Assembly: GCA_029256185.1 (NCBI GenBank)
Contig: JAQSYI010000050.1
Location: 1-64,000 of the forward strand
Source: Paenibacillaceae bacterium
Lineage (GTDB): Bacteria > Bacillota > Bacilli > Paenibacillales > NBRC-103111
Length of the DNA stretch: 64,000 bases
Direction of reading: 5' to 3'
Positions 59,861-64,000 of the stretch are shown one piece after another. The notes below the pieces were generated by a model. It was not told the DNA's origin. It ran no database searches and saw nothing but the letters and a program-made list of their open reading frames with translations. Made by a program: the position numbers and the translations under genes. The number at the start of each line of letters is the position of its first letter. Within the stretch, counting starts at the first letter, position 1.

Positions 59861-61633
59861 CTATTCCAAATCCTGTAATGGATAGAGGATGATGTCCACC
59901 GGCAGATTGGAACCGCCGGGAGGAGAGAATTCCAGATCCAAACTGGCTTCCTTGCCGGTGGTCCGGCCCAGCAGGATCACTCCATCAAAGGCGGTCAGGA
60001 CGCCGGATTGAGGCACCAGCACGATCTCTTCGTTCACCTTAACCGGGCCCTTGAAATATCCGCCCTTCGCCATGAACATTATCGCCATCTTGGGTGGGTT
60101 CTTCAGATGGATGTCGTATACGACGCCCCAATTGCCGAAGTTCTCACTGGGCTGCTTGGTGAGCGCATCGATGCCTGTAAGGAAAGTATCACTCGCTACG
60201 TTGCCGATGGACAGCTTGACCGGCTTCTCCAGACTGCGCCCCAGGTCCGCATTCCAGGAGACGTCGGCGGAAGGGAAGGTTCCGCGGATAAAGTCCGTAG
60301 ACATGATGGGCTTAAGCTTGGACGGAGGAACCATGGCATTAGTCAACTGGGCGGCAAATGTGAAGCGGATCGGTCCGTCCGTCTCCACGTCATAGATGAC
60401 ATTGGCTCCCTGACCGGGCAGGAAGGTAGGCATCTGCACGTAAGTATAGGTTTTGCCGGGCGGAATCACCATCTCCTTCTTCATATCCTTCTTCACCAGG
60501 AAGTCGACAGTTGCCTCGCTGCCGATGAGATTGGCGTAGATGGAAGGCCATACCTCCCCCTCATTGGTGGTGGTGATCGTAACCGGCTGAGTCGAGGGAT
60601 TGGTGGCATAAACCATGAAGGTTACACTTTGGCCGGACATGTTGATATGATGGGCGTACAGCCGGGACTTGCCATTGACCATATCCTGATACAGAATGCC
60701 CGGTTCCCGGATCTCCTCCGGGCAGTCGCTTACAAGCAAGGTGCGTTCCTTGTCGTAGGTGGCCGTCTTGTCCAACTGCGGGATGCTGTCAAAATGGGTA
60801 TAATATCCGCTCCAGCCCCCGGTTTTGATGAAGCTGCCGACTGGCTTGTTGTAGATAGGGAATTCAAACTCAGACAGATAAGGCGTGCCCGCCACCGTCA
60901 CATATTCAGTGAAGACGCTGCTCTGATTGCCATGGCCGTCCGTTACTTGCAGCTTCACCGGGTATTTGCCGGCGCGGAAGAAGGCTTCCTTGTTCCCGGT
61001 CCACTTGAATTCCACCAAGCCTTCCGCATCGGGATCATAGCTTAAGTCAATATACTTGACAGGCTCGCCCGGACGGTAAACCTTCTTCGAAGTGGCAAAT
61101 TTGGCTACAGGCTTGGAGTTCTGCTGGTCGGTGATATAAATCCCGTCGGGTGTCTTCAATACCAGCATCTCCACCCGGTTCAACTCTTCATTATATGCGT
61201 AGGAAGTGCCCGTCATATCGGCGAGCCAGGTGAGCTTCACCACTAAGCTCCCATCTATGATGGCAGCTACCGAGTCGAAGGGAACTATGGCGTCATCCTG
61301 CTGAATCGTCAACTGATCCACATTCATCACAATCCGGTGATTCTGCGGAGCAAGCGTTATGCTCCTGGTCTCCTCGCTCCAGTCCACCGGAAAGCCCAGC
61401 GTCTCTCCCAGGAATCGGGCTGGGACATAAGTACTCCCGTCGATAATCGTTGGAGCCACAGCCAGCTCCACCTCTTCATTGCCGACAACGGCCTGCTTCT
61501 GGTCAATGTACAGCAATACATAATAAGAGGCTGTGGATACCGCCCGGGCACTTCCGGAAGCTCCGTATCCAGCTGCAATCACTAAAGCCATCATCACCAG
61601 CAGCGCTCTCGTTGCCATTCTCTTCATCCGCAT
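59861..61633 (-). CDS. Exported protein with copper-amine-oxidase-like N-terminal domain
   Basis: Protein of 590 residues. A signal peptide (about 1-32) is followed by a copper-amine-oxidase N-terminal-like domain (about 45-155) with PTIIDGSTYVPARFLGETLG and VDWSEETRSITL, a fold used by Paenibacillus for cell-surface proteins, not for catalysis. A PKD/Ig-like segment (about 165-250; KYPVKLQVTDGHGNQSS) and a long beta-rich C-terminal region follow. No catalytic residues are evident. The ATG at 61633 has AAGGAG; an ATG two codons later is possible. Probably a wall-associated protein of unknown role. Confidence 0.8.
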   Translation of the reverse strand: MRMKRMATRALLVMMALVIAAGYGASGSARAVSTASYYVLLYIDQKQAVVGNEEVELAVAPTIIDGSTYVPARFLGETLGFPVDWSEETRSITLAPQNHRIVMNVDQLTIQQDDAIVPFDSVAAIIDGSLVVKLTWLADMTGTSYAYNEELNRVEMLVLKTPDGIYITDQQNSKPVAKFATSKKVYRPGEPVKYIDLSYDPDAEGLVEFKWTGNKEAFFRAGKYPVKLQVTDGHGNQSSVFTEYVTVAGTPYLSEFEFPIYNKPVGSFIKTGGWSGYYTHFDSIPQLDKTATYDKERTLLVSDCPEEIREPGILYQDMVNGKSRLYAHHINMSGQSVTFMVYATNPSTQPVTITTTNEGEVWPSIYANLIGSEATVDFLVKKDMKKEMVIPPGKTYTYVQMPTFLPGQGANVIYDVETDGPIRFTFAAQLTNAMVPPSKLKPIMSTDFIRGTFPSADVSWNADLGRSLEKPVKLSIGNVASDTFLTGIDALTKQPSENFGNWGVVYDIHLKNPPKMAIMFMAKGGYFKGPVKVNEEIVLVPQSGVLTAFDGVILLGRTTGKEASLDLEFSPPGGSNLPVDIILYPLQDLE

Positions 61634-61841
61634 GACTCTCTCTCTCCTTGTTGATCTTAATATGCAATTCCATCCCTAACATATACGCCCGCCGTTTGGC
61701 ATTTGTTGCACTTCGGATTGAAATATAACCAAGATTCTCCACCCTTGTTCAATCAATGTTCGCAAGCATCCGACATAATCTGTGGTATGATAGATTGTGT
61801 TTATCCAGCCGCATGCATGATTTTCCTAGGAGGGCCCTGAC

Positions 61842-63251
61842 TTGGTATTCTCAAGCATACTCTTTTTGTACCTTTTTTTTCCGTCTCTGTTGATTATCTA
61901 TTTCGTCATCAAACACCAAACCTATAGAAATTGGGTCCTGATCCTCTTCTCTTTCGCTTTCTACGCCTGGGGGGAGCCGGTCTGGATTATTCTGCTGCTC
62001 TGCGCTTCCTTTGCCGGTTATCTGTTTGCATTAGCCATCGAAAAGTACCGGGGCACTCCCACGGCCAAACGGATCTTCATTCTGTCCATCTGTCTGAACA
62101 TCGGGCTGCTGGGATTCTTCAAGTATTCTCCGTTTTTGGTTGAGAATCTGAACTTTCTGACGGGGCTGCATTTTCCCATTCCCCAGGTGGGGCTGCCCAT
62201 CGGGATATCCTTCTTTACCTTCGAGATCATCTGCTATCTGACCGATACTTATAAAGGCGCCATCAAGGCCCCCCGGTCGCCCATGCAAATGTTCCTGTAT
62301 GTCTCCTTCTTTCCCCACCTGATTGCCGGTCCTATCATCCGCTTCACGGATATTGAGCAGCAGATCAAGGACCGCCGCATTACGGCGGAGGGCTTCAGCC
62401 AGGGCATCAACCGCTTCATTATCGGCCTGGGCAAGAAGGTGATCATCGCCAACCTTCTCGGAGAGTCCGTGCCGCTTATTCTGGGGGAAGCCGGGGGAGT
62501 GGACTCCTTCCTGGGAGCCTGGTTCGGCATCTGTCTGTACGCGCTGCAAATCTATTTCGACTTCTCCGGGTATTCCGATATGGCCATCGGCCTCGGCCTG
62601 ATGTTCGGCTTTACACTCAAGGAGAACTTCAATTATCCTTACATATCCCGGTCGGCGGGCGAATTTTGGCGCCGCTGGAATATGTCCTTAGGCGGCTTCT
62701 TCCGGGATTATGTGTATATTCCCTTGGGGGGCAACCGCAAGCACTATACCCGCAATCTGTTTGTTGTCTGGTTCCTGACAGGCTTCTGGCATGGCGCCAG
62801 CTGGAACTTTGTGATCTGGGGATTGTATTTCGGCTTCCTGATCATGGTGGAGCGTTATTTCCTGCAAAACCTGCTGGACAAGCTCCCCCGGCTGGTCTCT
62901 CATCTGTATCTGACATTGGCTATGCTGTTCGGATGGGTCTGGTTCTATTTTCCCGATCTTCATCAGGCGCTGTCCACCTTCAAAACTATGCTGGGCCTCT
63001 CCGGCAAGCCGCTTTATACACCGGAGCTTACCATCTATTTCAGAGAAAACATGGTATTATTCTTAATCGCGATTGTGGCTTCCACACCGTTTTTTGCTTC
63101 CTTGTTCGGCATATTCAAGAAGCGCAGCAGACCCGCTTTGGGCAGCGCGGTGTCCTGGATGCACCCGGTCTATAACGTGGTTATTCTCAGCGTAGCCACC
63201 AGCTTGCTGATTGGCAGCACCTACAATCCCTTCTTATATTTCAGATTCTAA
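61842..63251 (+). CDS. MBOAT-family O-acyltransferase, AlgI/DltB-like (TTG start)
   Basis: Polytopic membrane enzyme of 469 residues. It has the MBOAT signatures: FFPHLIAGPIIRFTDIEQQI, SGYSDMAIGLGLMFGF, RSAGEFWRRWNMSL with the conserved Trp-Arg-Arg-Trp region, and TGFWHGASWNFVIWGLYFG with the catalytic His. Family members move an acyl group across the membrane to a polysaccharide or teichoic acid. It begins with TTG at 61842, with AGGAGGG 8 bases upstream. The DHHW-type gene 240 bp downstream is its usual partner; a repeat element separates them. Confidence 0.9.
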   Translation: MVFSSILFLYLFFPSLLIIYFVIKHQTYRNWVLILFSFAFYAWGEPVWIILLLCASFAGYLFALAIEKYRGTPTAKRIFILSICLNIGLLGFFKYSPFLVENLNFLTGLHFPIPQVGLPIGISFFTFEIICYLTDTYKGAIKAPRSPMQMFLYVSFFPHLIAGPIIRFTDIEQQIKDRRITAEGFSQGINRFIIGLGKKVIIANLLGESVPLILGEAGGVDSFLGAWFGICLYALQIYFDFSGYSDMAIGLGLMFGFTLKENFNYPYISRSAGEFWRRWNMSLGGFFRDYVYIPLGGNRKHYTRNLFVVWFLTGFWHGASWNFVIWGLYFGFLIMVERYFLQNLLDKLPRLVSHLYLTLAMLFGWVWFYFPDLHQALSTFKTMLGLSGKPLYTPELTIYFRENMVLFLIAIVASTPFFASLFGIFKKRSRPALGSAVSWMHPVYNVVILSVATSLLIGSTYNPFLYFRF

Positions 63252-63259
63252 AAAAGGTT

Positions 63260-63469
63260 GTTCAAAAAGCCCCCTTTGATGACGAAGCTGATCAAGAAGC
63301 AGAATTCACATCGAATCTTGCGTTCAGGCTCGAAGTCCGGTGCTCATGTAGGTTTTGCCTACACTCCGCTCCTCCTTAAAGTTTTTGCTTTAGCAAAAAC
63401 TTGCTTCGTAAGCATAGGCTGCTTCCCCTTCACGCAACCTTCTCGGTCCTAAAACGGGACTTTTTGAAC
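63260..63469. mobile_element. MITE-like 210-bp element between acyltransferase and partner gene
   Basis: Bounded by imperfect inverted ends GTTCAAAAAGCCCC (63260-63273) and GGGACTTTTTGAAC (63456-63469, the reverse complement with one difference). An internal palindrome AAGTTTTTGC-TTTA-GCAAAAACTT lies around 63380-63403. No coding capacity. I see only one copy in the window, and no target-site duplication is clear. Confidence 0.6.
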
Positions 63470-63490
63470 TCTCACTAAAAGAAGAAAGGT

Positions 63491-64000
63491 ATGACTATGA
63501 AGAAACCACTATTGAATATTGTGCTTTTCCTCGGGCCCGTCTTTCTGTTCTTTGGACTGAATCTGTTGTTTCACGGGGATCAGAAGGTATCCGCGCTGGA
63601 GCAGAGGGCCATTCAGCAGATGCCGGACTTCACCCTGCAGTCCATTGTGGAGAATACATTCACCAAGGACTTCGATAAATATTTCTCCGACAACTTCGTG
63701 TTCCGTACTTCCTTCCTGGAGGCGGGCGGCTGGCTGAAGGGACTTAAAGGTGCTGTCGGCAATGAGGTCACACTGGTGGAGCGCAGCGGCGGCAATAATA
63801 TGAGCCAGAATCTGGGCGGCAATACGCCGGATGGCGCTGCGGTCGACCCTAACGCTGCTTCTGCAGACGGGAACGAGACGAAGGTGGATGTGCAGCAGAC
63901 GGCTTCGGAGACTTATCTGATTGTGAAGGACCAGGCTATGTCGTTATACCAGTTCTATCCCGAGTCCGCCGCGGTCTACGCCGATGCGATTAACCGGCTT
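63491..64000 (+). CDS. DHHW/AlgJ-like exported protein, 3' end outside the window
   Basis: Partial gene, 170 codons visible. The protein opens MTMKKPLLNIVLFLGPVFLFF, an uncleaved signal anchor, then LEQRAIQQMPDF and a segment YFSDNFVFRTSFLEAG, the conserved start of DHHW-family proteins (SGNH-hydrolase-like, AlgJ/AlgX relatives). A Gly/Asn-rich linker follows. The catalytic Ser and DHHW residues would lie beyond the window. AGAAAGG lies before the ATG at 63491. Paired with the MBOAT enzyme it should complete polymer acylation at the cell surface. Confidence 0.8.
   Translation, partial: MTMKKPLLNIVLFLGPVFLFFGLNLLFHGDQKVSALEQRAIQQMPDFTLQSIVENTFTKDFDKYFSDNFVFRTSFLEAGGWLKGLKGAVGNEVTLVERSGGNNMSQNLGGNTPDGAAVDPNAASADGNETKVDVQQTASETYLIVKDQAMSLYQFYPESAAVYADAINRL

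Overview
The window looks like chromosomal DNA of a soil Firmicute of the Paenibacillaceae, most likely Paenibacillus or a close relative. Four things point there: strong Shine-Dalgarno sites, several two-permease sugar ABC systems without their own ATPase, very large membrane-anchored AraC-type regulators, and S-layer-homology and copper-amine-oxidase-like surface proteins. I see no rRNA, tRNA, CRISPR array, phage genes or intact transposase. All functions are predictions from sequence.

Layout. 371-11500: sugar module A. A lipoprotein binding protein and two permeases on the minus strand are followed by a histidine kinase and response regulator; a divergent AraC-type sensor/regulator and a secreted GH39-like glycosidase lie on the plus strand. 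11684-19309: a TetR regulator with two DNA-binding domains and a radical-SAM enzyme with an unusual cysteine spacing (plus strand) face a sulfonate/nitrate/taurine-type ABC operon with two different permeases and a YtcJ-like amidohydrolase (minus strand). 19814-26146: cydABDC, for cytochrome bd oxidase and its assembly exporter, with a well-placed Fnr-type site. 26334-33033: sugar module C (GH43-like hydrolase, two permeases, binding protein, AraC-type regulator). 33766-37919: marR and a heterodimeric ABC exporter with twin operators. 38324-39877: SLH surface protein. 40319-46522: sugar module D (AraC-type regulator, two permeases, binding protein). 46937-50739: potABCD polyamine importer. 51095-56563: a NifI1-like P-II protein near a perfect GlnR/TnrA box, two EamA/DMT proteins, a polar amino-acid ABC importer and a LysR regulator. 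56709-59428: small genes (AzlD-like protein, 5'-nucleotidase, DUF523 protein, lipoprotein) amid tandem repeats. 59861-64000: copper-amine-oxidase-like surface protein, then an MBOAT acyltransferase and a DHHW/AlgJ-like partner that runs off the end.

How it fits together. The window is built for scavenging plant or soil polymers: surface or secreted hydrolases release sugars, three CUT1 importers take them up (presumably powered by a shared ATPase encoded elsewhere), and membrane sensors control each operon. Nitrogen and sulfur sources (polyamines, amino acids, a sulfonate-like compound) are handled by further ABC systems, some apparently under GlnR/TnrA.

The most unusual structure is non-coding: arrays of perfect palindromes, TTAACGGAAA-N3-TTTCCGTTAA or the TTAGCGG/CCGCTAA version. 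They sit at 33354-33529, 40134-40185 and 59484-59657, and their centres are spaced about 51, 71 and 51 bp apart although the spacer sequences differ. Together with the TetR/radical-SAM locus and the NifI1-like protein, these are the best candidates for something undescribed.
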